Shown piece after piece: positions 6,837-14,877 of a stretch of DNA of 16,405 nucleotides; position 1 is the stretch's first letter, and each line of letters starts with the position of its first letter. The position numbers and the translations under genes were made by a program. Source of the stretch: Spirochaetales bacterium (GTDB taxonomy: Bacteria; Spirochaetota; Spirochaetia; DTKZ01); NCBI GenBank assembly GCA_031274005.1, contig JAISQU010000322.1, forward strand, positions 1 to 16,405, written 5' to 3'. The notes below the pieces were generated by a model. The model was not told the DNA's origin and ran no database searches. It saw nothing but the letters and a program-made list of their open reading frames with translations.

Positions 6837-8513
6837 ATGGCGCAAAAACACAGAAAACTGACATATTCACTTATTGTTCTGGTAGGCTTTCTCACCGTAT
6901 GCCCCGTTCTGATGCTGATTTTCGGCAGCCTGTCGGAGGGCCTTACCGCCTTTGGCGCTTTTACCCCGGACAAATACATCGCGGCCTACACCGATCCGGA
7001 CCTGTTTACGGTACTTTCGCAGACAGCCGTATTTGTGCCGGGTTCCGCCCTGCTGGCAACGATTCTGGCGCTGTTTCTTGCCTACATAAGTACGCGCACC
7101 GACATGCCGTTTCGTTTTCTCTTTAAAATTATTCCCATAATTCCCATGATGATTCCGCATATTCTTTTTTCCATCAGTTGGGTAATGCTGCTTAACCCCT
7201 CCAACGGAATTCTGAACCTGCTTTTGCGGCAGGTGTTTTCGCTGGAAGAATCCTTTTTGAGCATCTACTCCCTTCCGGGAATGATCATGGTTGAGGGTCT
7301 TCTGGACCTGCCCATCGCCTACCTTATCATAGCGCCCGCCATGTCGTCGTTCGATGTCGCGCTGGAAGAATCATCGCGCGTCTGCGGGGCTGGCAGTTTT
7401 CGCACGCTTTTTAAAATTACTCTGCCTGTCCTGCGGCCTGCCATTCTCGCGGCCTTCATACTGTGCATCATCCGCTGCCTCGCTTCCTTCGCCGTACCTT
7501 CGGCCATAGGTATGCCGGGCAGAATCTATGTTCTGGCGACTCACCTGTACCGCATGGTGTCCACCGGTTTCGCCGCGGACTACGGCAAAGCCGCCGCCGT
7601 GGGCGTCAGCGTTCTTGTCTCCTCAATTGTTCTGATTTACGTCTACCGGCATTTTACCTCCGCCAGCGAAAGATTCGTGACAATTTCCGGCAGAGGCTAC
7701 AAACCCACGGTTATTAAACTGAAAAAAGCGAAAATACCGGTTTTTATTATTCTTCTGATTCTGTCTTTCCTGCTTATCGTGCTGCCTGTCCTGGTACTGA
7801 TTTATATCTCCCTCGTTCCCTATTCTATGGTACCCAGCGCAAAAGCCTTCGCGGCCATGAGCCTGAAAAACTGGACGACCGTTCTGAAAGACCCCGTCTC
7901 GCTTTTATCACTGAAAAACAGCCTCTTTCTGGGCGTCTTCGGCGCCACCCTGGGAATCGTTCTGTCCACGTTTGTCGCCTACATCATTGTTAAAGTCCGC
8001 ACAAAGGCCGCCGGCATACTCGAAACATTAAGCTTCCTTTCCTTCTCGTTTCCCGGCATAGTCATCGGCGTCGGCTTCATGTGGTTTTTCGTCCGCACCC
8101 CCTTATACGCTACAATCTGGGCCCTGCTGATAGGCTACATAGCCACATACCTGCCCTACGGGATACGGCCCCTCACCAGCGCCTTTGTGCAGATACACAG
8201 CCACCTTGAGGAATCTTCCCTCGTAGCCGGCGCCTCGTACTTAAAAACCTTCCGCCGCGTCATCGTGCCCCTTCTGACGCCGGGCCTTGTTTCGGGCTGG
8301 GTTCTGATGGCCACGATGTTTTTCCGGGAGCTTACCCTCTCGGTCATTCTGTCCCGTCCCGGCTCCGAAGTTCTTGCCGTGCAGATTCTGCGTTTCAGCG
8401 AAGACGGCCAGTGGGGCAAACTCTCCGCCCTGGGAATCATCATGATACTCGTCTCAACGCTGCTGGTTATGCTGGTAAACTTTATAGGAAGCAAAATACG
8501 GCCGGTCCAGTAA
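6837..8513 (+). CDS. ABC importer permease, fused double membrane domain (FbpB-like)
   Basis: Inner-membrane channel of the importer. The 558 residues contain two homologous permease halves in one chain, the usual form in ferric-type importers, with about twelve hydrophobic helices. Each half has an EAA-like coupling loop that docks on the ATPase: ALEESSRVCGAGSFRTLFKI in the first and HLEESSLVAGASYLKTFRRV in the second. A basic linker (YKPTVIKLKKAKIP) joins the halves. The start ATG lies 15 bases after the ATPase stop, with GGAG at 6823-6826 ten bases upstream. The gene converges on mazG, only 21 bases away, with no recognisable terminator between them. Confidence 0.93.
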   Translation: MAQKHRKLTYSLIVLVGFLTVCPVLMLIFGSLSEGLTAFGAFTPDKYIAAYTDPDLFTVLSQTAVFVPGSALLATILALFLAYISTRTDMPFRFLFKIIPIIPMMIPHILFSISWVMLLNPSNGILNLLLRQVFSLEESFLSIYSLPGMIMVEGLLDLPIAYLIIAPAMSSFDVALEESSRVCGAGSFRTLFKITLPVLRPAILAAFILCIIRCLASFAVPSAIGMPGRIYVLATHLYRMVSTGFAADYGKAAAVGVSVLVSSIVLIYVYRHFTSASERFVTISGRGYKPTVIKLKKAKIPVFIILLILSFLLIVLPVLVLIYISLVPYSMVPSAKAFAAMSLKNWTTVLKDPVSLLSLKNSLFLGVFGATLGIVLSTFVAYIIVKVRTKAAGILETLSFLSFSFPGIVIGVGFMWFFVRTPLYATIWALLIGYIATYLPYGIRPLTSAFVQIHSHLEESSLVAGASYLKTFRRVIVPLLTPGLVSGWVLMATMFFRELTLSVILSRPGSEVLAVQILRFSEDGQWGKLSALGIIMILVSTLLVMLVNFIGSKIRPVQ

Positions 8514-8534
8514 GGAGGGCTGCTGCGGGCTGTA

Positions 8535-9326
8535 TCACTCTTCGCTCTTTTTTACCTCGTTCCAGAGTTCATCCATCGCCGCGAAATTTTCCCTGCTTAC
8601 AGCCAGACCTTTTTCCTTCATGCGCTTTTCCACTTCCCTGAAGCGGCGGCTGAATTTCGTTACGGCGCGCGACAGGGCGACCGAAGGGTCAATTTTAAGG
8701 AAGCGCGCAAGGTTAACAAGCGAAAAAAACAGGTCTCCGATTTCCTCTTCAATTTTACCGGCCTCCGCTTCGGCGCAGGCGGCGCGGGCCTCTTCGGTTT
8801 CTTCCCGTACTTTTGCCCAAACATCGGCGGTCTTTTTCCAGTCAAAACCCGCCTTTGCCGCTTTCTTCTGTATCCTGTAAGCCCGGTCCAAAGGCGGCAG
8901 AGCCTGCGATACTCCGTCGATCGCGGAATCCTTTGGCTTCTTCCCCTCAACCGTTACCTTGATATCGTTCCACTGGGCAACAACCTTCTCCGGCGTATCG
9001 GCGCCGCTGTCTGTACCAAAAACATGGGGATGCCTGCGGATAAGTTTGTCCGCAAGTCCGTCAAGAACATCGGCGACAGAAAATGCGCCCTCCTGTTCGT
9101 ACATATACGCCATGAAGGTCGCAACAAGATATACATCGCCCAGCTCTTCTTTGATGTGGGGGCCGTCGCCGGAGCTTATTGCCTCAATACACTCGTAGGC
9201 TTCCTCAACAAGATTGCTTCTGACGGAAACGGGGGTCTGTTCCCTGTCCCAGGGGCAGCCCTCCGGGGAACGCAGCTTTGCCATAACATCATACACGCGC
9301 AGAAAAGCATCTCCGGGATTTTTCAT
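8535..9326 (-). CDS. mazG: Nucleoside triphosphate pyrophosphohydrolase MazG
   Basis: Cytoplasmic enzyme that hydrolyses nucleoside triphosphates to monophosphates and pyrophosphate, with roles in nucleotide-pool cleaning and (p)ppGpp control in other bacteria. The protein has 263 residues, the same length as E. coli MazG. Two tandem MazG domains are seen, each with metal-binding acidic motifs: E41-E42-x-x-E45 with E61-L-G-D64 in the first, and E175-E176...E179 with E195-I-G-D198 in the second. Conserved SPEGCPWD (19-27) and RRHPHVFG (97-104) are present. Start ATG 9326 gives the canonical N terminus MKNPGDAFLRV. An upstream in-frame start at 9386 would add 20 residues unlike any MazG. The gene stands alone on the minus strand between two plus-strand operons. 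Confidence 0.95.
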   Translation of the reverse strand: MKNPGDAFLRVYDVMAKLRSPEGCPWDREQTPVSVRSNLVEEAYECIEAISSGDGPHIKEELGDVYLVATFMAYMYEQEGAFSVADVLDGLADKLIRRHPHVFGTDSGADTPEKVVAQWNDIKVTVEGKKPKDSAIDGVSQALPPLDRAYRIQKKAAKAGFDWKKTADVWAKVREETEEARAACAEAEAGKIEEEIGDLFFSLVNLARFLKIDPSVALSRAVTKFSRRFREVEKRMKEKGLAVSRENFAAMDELWNEVKKSEE

Positions 9327-9415
9327 AGCCCCACTGTACCTGAAAATCCCGGCCCCGTCCAGCAACAGAGCGCCGGCGGGGCGCAAAGGATTGAGCGGCC
9401 GGATAATTATTGGGC

Positions 9416-9456
9416 TTGTTCGGAAACCCGAGCGGGTTCCTCTAAAGTTTCAACTG
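9416..9456. repeat. Second, degenerate copy of the TTGTTCGGAAAC palindromic element
   Basis: The 12-base word at 9416-9427 is identical to 612-623 in the yajC-secD hairpin. Here an inner stem follows (GGAAACCC with GGGTTCC around GAGC), then CTAAAGTTTCAAC, whose GTTTCAAC can pair imperfectly with the outer GTTCGGAAAC. The copy lies between the divergent mazG and the hybrid kinase gene. Function is unknown. Confidence 0.5.
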
Positions 9457-9480
9457 ATATTCCGATTTTGCCTATTTACT

Positions 9481-9514
9481 CATTACAAATAAACATGTAT
9501 CATTACAAAGTAAA
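9481..9514 (+). promoter_or_regulatory. Pair of CATTACAAA direct repeats upstream of the hybrid kinase
   Basis: CATTACAAATAAA at 9481-9493 and CATTACAAAGTAAA at 9501-9514 are repeated with a period of exactly 20 bases, about two helical turns, 42-75 bases before the start codon. Such phased repeats are typical of operator half-sites or of A/T-rich upstream promoter DNA. No clear -35/-10 pair could be assigned in this stretch. Confidence 0.4.
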
Positions 9515-9555
9515 ATGACAACGCGGCCGGGAGACTCTCCGCGGAAGGAAAGATT

Positions 9556-12378
9556 ATGCTCGCGTTCAAGGTTCCACTCCGATCTAAAATCGTTCTGATA
9601 ATTTTTTCCCTCGTTTTTGTCATCACCCTGTCCAGTTTTGTTTTTGGTTCCTTTTACAGCCGCAACCATTTTCTCGATACCGTTAAGAATGATTTGTCGC
9701 TCATGGCTAAAATTTCGGGAAAATTGATCTCCAACGAAATAAGCCTTCTGAAGGAGGAAACCCGCTCTCTGGCGGAGCAGATCAGGCTGGCCGGACGAAA
9801 CCCGGAAAATACGGCGAGGGCTCTTGAAACGCATATAAAAACCAGCCGGTTCAGCAAGGCCGCGGTTTTGGACAACCGGGGCGGAATAATAAGCTACGGA
9901 GACCCCGCCTTCCGGAAAGACGAATACCTCCTCAGCCCTTACGCCCGGCAGGCTCTCGCGTGGGAAACCGTTATAGGAACAGCCAGCCTGGATCCCCGTG
10001 GAGACCTGGTCTTGCGGGTCTGGACGCCTCTTGATGAAGGCCGGATTTTGGCGGTCGTGCTGCCGGGCCTGCACATCAGCGATATTATAATGGATTTTAA
10101 GGTCTGGGAAACCGGCAGCGTTTTTATTATAGACGCCCAGGGAACCTTTGTTGCCCACAGGCGCGAACAGCTGGTGCTGGAACAGCGGAATTATATTGAA
10201 AGTTCCAGAACGGATCCCGCATGGAAAAGCGCCGGCGACTTTTTTCAAACCATGATCCTGAACGGAAGCGGCATAGGGCTTTATACCTTTAACGGGGTGG
10301 AGCGTTTGTGCGCCTACAGATATGTGGAAGGTTCTATGGACTGGGTTTTGGGAGTCTCGGCCCCCATGAGGGAAAGCCCCCTTGCCCAGTTTCAGCAGGT
10401 GCTGTTTATTTTCTCCTGCGTTTTCCTGGGGCTGGGGGTTTTGACCGCCTTTCTTACCGCCAACAGTATCGCGAAACCTTTTGAACAGCTTAACGAACAA
10501 AACATCCGGCTTGAGGAGCTGAAAACAAAGGCGGAAAGCGCCTCGGACACCAAGAGTCAGTTTCTTGCGAATATGAGCCACGAAATGCGAACGCCCCTCA
10601 ACGCGATCATCGGCCTCTCGGAACTTGAACTGGGTTCCACGGAACTGGCGGAAAATACCTACAATAATGTGGAAAAGATTTATATCTCAGGGATGACCCT
10701 GCTGGGGATTATCAACGACATTCTGGATATTTCCAAAATTGAGTCGGGAAAATTTATTCTTATTCCGGCGGAGTTCAATGTCCCCAGCCTTATTAACGAT
10801 ACTGTTACCCTGAATATCGTGCGCATCGGCAGCAAGCCCATCGAATTTCGTCTGCATATTGACGAGAACGTTCCGGAGCGGGTTATAGGCGACGAGCTGC
10901 GTGTCAAGCAAATATTTAACAATCTTTTGAGTAACGCTTTTAAGTATACCCGTGAGGGCGTCATCGACTGGTATATTTCCGCCGATGTTTTGGGCGACAG
11001 CGTCTGGCTTGTCAGCCGCATTCAGGATACGGGTATAGGCATTCAGCCTGAGGACATTTCGAAACTTTTCAGCGACTATAATCAGGTCGATACCGGGAGC
11101 AACCGCAAAATTGAGGGTACGGGTCTGGGCCTTTCCATTACCAAAAGCCTGGTGGAACTTATGGACGGGACAATCTCCGTGGAAAGTGAATACGGAAGGG
11201 GCAGCGTATTCTCCATCCGTATCCGGCAGCATTATGTCAATGAAGCGGTTATCGGCAGGGATGTCGCCGATAACCTTACCCATTTTCACTTTACCGCCCG
11301 CCGGCGGACAGCCAACGAAAAACTCATCCGGGCCTATATGCCCTATGCCACGGTTCTCGTGGTGGACGATGTGCCGGTTAATCTGGATGTGGCGCGGGGC
11401 ATGCTCAAGCCCTACGGCATGACCGTGGAGTGCGTAACCAGCGGGCAAAAGGCCATCAATCTTATCCGGGAAGAAAAGGTCCGCTACAACGCTGTTTTTA
11501 TGGATCACATGATGCCCGAAATGGACGGCATTGAGGCGGTGCGGATTATCCGCAATGAAATAGGCACCGAATACGCTAAAACGGTACCGATTATCGCTTT
11601 TACGGCTAATGCGATAATCGGCAACGATGAATTATTCCTGCAAAGCGGTTTTCAGGCTTTTCTTTCCAAACCCATAGACATTATGCGGCTGGATACCCTT
11701 ATCAATCAGTGGGTTCGGGATAAAAAACTTGAAAAGGAGTTGTTCCCCGTACAGGCTTCGGAAACGCAGGACCGGGGCATCTGCAAAGTTCCCCTGCCCG
11801 CCGAACTGGAGGCCGCGGGGGTCGATTCCGTTATGGGCCTGCGTATGTTTGGGGGAGACGAGGACTCATATTTTCAGGTTCTCCGCTCTTTTATCCTGCA
11901 TACGCCGGTCATGCTTGAGACGGTGCGGAACTTTACGCCCGAACGCATTCACGACTACGCGGTCAGTGTCCACGGCGTCAAGGGCGCCTGCTACGGCATC
12001 TGCGCCCACACGGCGGGGAAAAAGGCGGAGGCCCTGGAGCACGCCGCCAAGGCGGAGAACCTTGACTTTATCAGGGACAAAAACGCTTCCTTTGTGGAGC
12101 TTGCGGATAAGCTGATTAAGGATTTGAGCGTTTTTCTGGACAGCGCCGGCGCCGGTCAGAAAAAAATCGTAAAACCCGCTCCCGACGGGGAACTGCTGGC
12201 GCAGGCCCTTGAGGCCAGCAGGAACTATGATATAGACGGGCTTGAAAAAATTGTTACAGAGATGGAACAGTATGCCTATGAATCACAGGCGGATCTGGTC
12301 CCCTGGATGCGGGAACAACTGCTGAAATCGGAATTTGACGCTATACAGGAAAAATTGACACACGGAGGGATAGTATGA
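9556..12378 (+). CDS. Hybrid sensor histidine kinase (Cache-HisKA-HATPase-receiver-Hpt)
   Basis: Membrane-bound sensor of an unknown ligand that starts a phosphorelay. The 940 residues run as follows: helix 1 (about 10-32); a periplasmic region of about 250 residues with two Cache-like signatures (VLDNRGGIISYG and VFIIDAQGTFVAHRR); helix 2 (about 282-303); HisKA with phospho-acceptor H342 in MSHEMRTPLNAI; HATPase with N box N455, G1 DTGIGI (from 491) and G2 GTGLGLS (from 521); a receiver with acidic pair D604-D605 and phospho-acceptor D650; and an Hpt domain with H806 in VHGVKGA. About 90 further helical residues follow the Hpt. All catalytic residues are present. GGAAGGA precedes the ATG. 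Its end overlaps the next gene by ATGA, so the two are coupled and the HD-GYP protein is the likely final acceptor. Confidence 0.94.
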   Translation: MLAFKVPLRSKIVLIIFSLVFVITLSSFVFGSFYSRNHFLDTVKNDLSLMAKISGKLISNEISLLKEETRSLAEQIRLAGRNPENTARALETHIKTSRFSKAAVLDNRGGIISYGDPAFRKDEYLLSPYARQALAWETVIGTASLDPRGDLVLRVWTPLDEGRILAVVLPGLHISDIIMDFKVWETGSVFIIDAQGTFVAHRREQLVLEQRNYIESSRTDPAWKSAGDFFQTMILNGSGIGLYTFNGVERLCAYRYVEGSMDWVLGVSAPMRESPLAQFQQVLFIFSCVFLGLGVLTAFLTANSIAKPFEQLNEQNIRLEELKTKAESASDTKSQFLANMSHEMRTPLNAIIGLSELELGSTELAENTYNNVEKIYISGMTLLGIINDILDISKIESGKFILIPAEFNVPSLINDTVTLNIVRIGSKPIEFRLHIDENVPERVIGDELRVKQIFNNLLSNAFKYTREGVIDWYISADVLGDSVWLVSRIQDTGIGIQPEDISKLFSDYNQVDTGSNRKIEGTGLGLSITKSLVELMDGTISVESEYGRGSVFSIRIRQHYVNEAVIGRDVADNLTHFHFTARRRTANEKLIRAYMPYATVLVVDDVPVNLDVARGMLKPYGMTVECVTSGQKAINLIREEKVRYNAVFMDHMMPEMDGIEAVRIIRNEIGTEYAKTVPIIAFTANAIIGNDELFLQSGFQAFLSKPIDIMRLDTLINQWVRDKKLEKELFPVQASETQDRGICKVPLPAELEAAGVDSVMGLRMFGGDEDSYFQVLRSFILHTPVMLETVRNFTPERIHDYAVSVHGVKGACYGICAHTAGKKAEALEHAAKAENLDFIRDKNASFVELADKLIKDLSVFLDSAGAGQKKIVKPAPDGELLAQALEASRNYDIDGLEKIVTEMEQYAYESQADLVPWMREQLLKSEFDAIQEKLTHGGIV

Positions 12379-13478
12379 TACAAGAGCGCGCAACAATCAT
12401 GATGGTAGACGATGATATGACTACTCTTACCATGGGCAAAAACATTCTGCAAACCAAGTATAAGCTGTATACTGTGCCATCGGGGGCAAAGTTTTTTGAG
12501 CTTCTTGATAAGATAATTCCGGACCTTATTTTGCTGGATATAATCATGCCCGCCATAGATGGATTTGAAGTTATAAAAAGGCTTAAAAGCGACAGAAAGA
12601 CCGCTGATATACCGGTTATTTTTCTCACCGCGCGCAACGATGTAGATCACGAACTGGAAGGGCTTTCTCTGGGGGCCATAGACTATGTTTCCAAGCCTTT
12701 TTCCCCCTCGCTTTTGGTAAAACGCATCGAAAATCATCTGCTCATTGAAGCACAGCGGAAGGAGCTGCGCCACTATAATGAGCGTTTGCAGGACATGGTG
12801 AATGACCAGACCAAACAAATAGCGGATCTGCAATACGCCGTGTTGAGCGCCGTGGCGGAACTGGTTGAATTTCGGGAGCAAAAGATAGGCGGACATATAG
12901 GCCGCATCCAGAGTTATCTGAAACTTATGGTTGACGCCCTGATTAGCGAAAAAATCTACTTCGACGAGATTTCCGCCTGGAATATGGATTTTCTGATTCC
13001 CTCCTCCCAGCTTCATGATGTCGGGAAGGCTCTTATACCCGAACATATTGTGCAAAAACCCGGCAAACTCACCGTCGAAGAATTTGAAGAAATGAAAAAA
13101 CATGCAGCTTTCGGCGTATGGGTTGTTGAGCGGATTACGCAGCATACAAAGGGGCATGTTTTCCTGGATCACGCGAAAATTTTTGCCGGTACCCATCACG
13201 AGAGATGGGACGGTACCGGATATCCTGAGGGATTAAAAGGGGAAGAGATACCCCTTCAGGGGCGGCTTATGGCGATTGCCGATGTTTACGACGCCCTTAT
13301 CGCCGACCGTCCCTATAAGGTGGCTATAAGCGCCGCCGAGGCCGAAAAGATAATCCTGGCGGGAAAGGGCATCCAGTTCGATCCTGTCCTGGTGGATGTT
13401 TTTCAGGGCCTTGCCTCCCAGTTCGCGAACATCGCGGCCTTTCCCGACCTGCTGCTTTCAAGCTTTCTCAGCGAGTAA
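12375..13478 (+). CDS. Response regulator with HD-GYP domain, predicted cyclic-di-GMP phosphodiesterase
   Basis: Predicted output protein of the phosphorelay begun by the upstream kinase. The 367 residues form an N-terminal receiver (D12-D14 acidic cluster, phospho-acceptor D55, conserved T85 and K107), a helical connector (about 120-150) and an HD-GYP domain. The domain has the metal-binding H214-D215 in QLHDVGK, H274-H275 in THHERWDGTGYP, the G282-Y283-P284 triad, and the ADVYDAL and DRPYK motifs, so it looks catalytically complete. Family members hydrolyse cyclic-di-GMP and so alter motility or surface behaviour. The start ATG overlaps the kinase stop, with GGAGGG at 12364-12369. No terminator is evident after the stop. 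Confidence 0.94.
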   Translation: MIQERATIMMVDDDMTTLTMGKNILQTKYKLYTVPSGAKFFELLDKIIPDLILLDIIMPAIDGFEVIKRLKSDRKTADIPVIFLTARNDVDHELEGLSLGAIDYVSKPFSPSLLVKRIENHLLIEAQRKELRHYNERLQDMVNDQTKQIADLQYAVLSAVAELVEFREQKIGGHIGRIQSYLKLMVDALISEKIYFDEISAWNMDFLIPSSQLHDVGKALIPEHIVQKPGKLTVEEFEEMKKHAAFGVWVVERITQHTKGHVFLDHAKIFAGTHHERWDGTGYPEGLKGEEIPLQGRLMAIADVYDALIADRPYKVAISAAEAEKIILAGKGIQFDPVLVDVFQGLASQFANIAAFPDLLLSSFLSE

Positions 13479-13531
13479 GTCATACCCCGGACTATTTCAC
13501 GGCTAAATTTTTGCTTTTTCAGATTTTTTCG

Positions 13532-13560
13532 TTGAGAAGACTCGCAGTATCGAGTATACT
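13532..13560 (+). promoter_or_regulatory. Sigma-70 promoter of the KDG kinase gene
   Basis: TTGAGA (13532-13537, five of six) and TATACT (13555-13560, five of six) are separated by the ideal 17 bases. Transcription would start near 13567, giving a leader of about 70 bases. The same -10 hexamer occurs in the importer-operon promoter. Confidence 0.8.
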
Positions 13561-13636
13561 CTTATTCATACAATAATAACCCTGTGTTTTGCTTAGGGGC
13601 GGGCGCGGGGATAAAAAATCATAAGGAGCCTGTACT

Positions 13637-14737
13637 ATGGAAAAACTGGTTATAAAGCCAAAGAGTCAGTGCCGCTGGGACGCGGCCGCTTTGGGAGAGA
13701 TCATGATTCGCCTTGATCCCGGCGATGGGCGGATCAAGACAACGCGGAGTTTTACGGCCTGGGAAGGGGGCGGGGAGTACAATGTTGTGCGCGGGCTCAA
13801 GCGCTGTTTCGGGCTGGATACGACTGTGGTCACGGCGATTCCGGAGAACGATGTGGGCTATCTGCTGCAGGATTTGATTTATCAGGGGGGCGTTGACCAG
13901 TCGCATATCAAGTGGGTTCCTTTTGACGGGATTGGGCGTAACGTGCGCGTGGGCCTGAACTTTACGGAGAAGGGCTATGGGCAGCGCGGCGCTTTGGGCG
14001 TGGCGGACAGGGCGAACTCCGCCTCGTCACAGCTTAAAGTGGGCGATATAGACTGGAACAGGCTTTTTAAGGACGAGGGCGTCCGCTGGTTTCACTGCGG
14101 GGGAATTTTCGCGGCTTTGTCGGCGACGACTCCGGATATTACGATTGAGGCGCTGAAGGCCGCGAAGGCGAACGGTACGGTAACCAGTTACGACCTGAAC
14201 TACCGGGCGTCTCTGTGGAAGGCCATAGGCGGCAAGGAAAAGGCTATGCAGGTTAACCGCGAGATCGCCAAATACGTGGATGTGATGATAGGCAACGAGG
14301 AGGATTTTACGGCGGCTTTGGGTTTTGAGGTCGAGGGGCTGTCGAAAAATGTGACGGGGATTAATGTCGATAATTTCAAGAAAATGATTGAGCAAGTTGT
14401 GAAGCAGTTTCCCAACTTCAAGGCTGTGGCGACGACTCTGCGCGAGGTGCATTCCGCTTCGATTAATGACTGGAGCGCGGTTCTTTACTACGACGGCAAG
14501 TTCCATCAGGCGAAGCAGTACGACAGGCTGGAAATCTATGACCGCGTCGGCGGGGGCGACAGTTTCGCGTCGGGTCTCGCCTACGGTTTCCTGGCGGGCA
14601 AAGAGCCGGAGCAATGCGTCAACTACGGCGCGGCCCACGGAGCTTTGGCGATGACGACTCCCGGCGATACGTCGATGGCGTCTTTGAAGGAAGTGGAAAA
14701 ACTTGTGGGCGGCGGAAGCGCGCGCGTTGACCGGTGA
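13637..14737 (+). CDS. kdgK: 2-keto-3-deoxygluconate kinase, PfkB family
   Basis: Predicted to phosphorylate 2-keto-3-deoxygluconate to KDPG in uronate and pectin breakdown. The 366 residues have the ribokinase/PfkB fold. Seen are the substrate-lid region EGGGEYNVVRGLKR, the KdgK-type SYDLNYRASLW (184-194), IGNEEDF, and the ATP-site signature DRVGGGDSFASGLAYG with catalytic base D308. The protein is somewhat longer than E. coli KdgK (about 310). AAGGAG at 13623-13628 is eight bases before the ATG. The next gene encodes the aldolase that would use its product, which strongly supports this function over other PfkB sugar kinases. A repeat-derived hairpin and a possible terminator separate the two genes. 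Confidence 0.88.
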   Translation: MEKLVIKPKSQCRWDAAALGEIMIRLDPGDGRIKTTRSFTAWEGGGEYNVVRGLKRCFGLDTTVVTAIPENDVGYLLQDLIYQGGVDQSHIKWVPFDGIGRNVRVGLNFTEKGYGQRGALGVADRANSASSQLKVGDIDWNRLFKDEGVRWFHCGGIFAALSATTPDITIEALKAAKANGTVTSYDLNYRASLWKAIGGKEKAMQVNREIAKYVDVMIGNEEDFTAALGFEVEGLSKNVTGINVDNFKKMIEQVVKQFPNFKAVATTLREVHSASINDWSAVLYYDGKFHQAKQYDRLEIYDRVGGGDSFASGLAYGFLAGKEPEQCVNYGAAHGALAMTTPGDTSMASLKEVEKLVGGGSARVDR

Positions 14738-14751
14738 GTAAGAAATTATAA

Positions 14752-14849
14752 AACCACCGACCGCACGGAAAACACGGACGATGCCCGAAATATCCGGGCA
14801 TTTTGTTCTAAACTTTTTTTTGTCTGTGTCGTCCGTGCCGTCCGTGGTT
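14752..14849. repeat. Large imperfect inverted repeat between kdgK and eda
   Basis: Arms at 14752-14779 and 14822-14849 are complementary in 23 of 28 positions plus one G-T wobble. They consist of ACCAC, GCACGGA and ACACGGAC words. Related words occur singly at 15-70 and 4327-4412, so this is a full-length copy of a dispersed intergenic element. Its loop carries a second hairpin (14781-14801). In RNA the whole would form a long stem just upstream of the eda ribosome binding site. Confidence 0.75.
14781..14806 (+). terminator. Possible intrinsic terminator or attenuator after kdgK
   Basis: A 7-bp stem, ATGCCCG with CGGGCAT around AAATATC, is followed by TTTGTTC. The T-run is short and interrupted, so termination is probably partial. 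It lies in the loop of the larger inverted repeat, 44 bases after the kdgK stop. Confidence 0.45.
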
Positions 14850-14877
14850 AAATTTTTAATTTAAAGGAGAAGATGGT

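Noticed and set aside
5958..6851. Minus-strand ORF of 297 codons inside the ATPase gene
   Set aside because: Shadow of a fully motif-supported ABC ATPase; the translation shows no recognisable domain.
8514..8534. Terminator between the permease gene and mazG
   Set aside because: The 21-base gap has no stem of useful length and no T-run in either direction.
9327..9386. Longer MazG N terminus from 9386
   Set aside because: The extra 20 residues do not resemble MazG, and the start at 9326 gives the standard length and N terminus.
9472..10581. Minus-strand ORF of 369 codons opposite the kinase sensor region
   Set aside because: Covers the kinase start, transmembrane helices and Cache domain in antisense; no family resemblance.
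10687..11508. Minus-strand ORF of 273 codons inside the kinase core
   Set aside because: Antisense of conserved HATPase and receiver coding sequence; composition matches a shadow frame.
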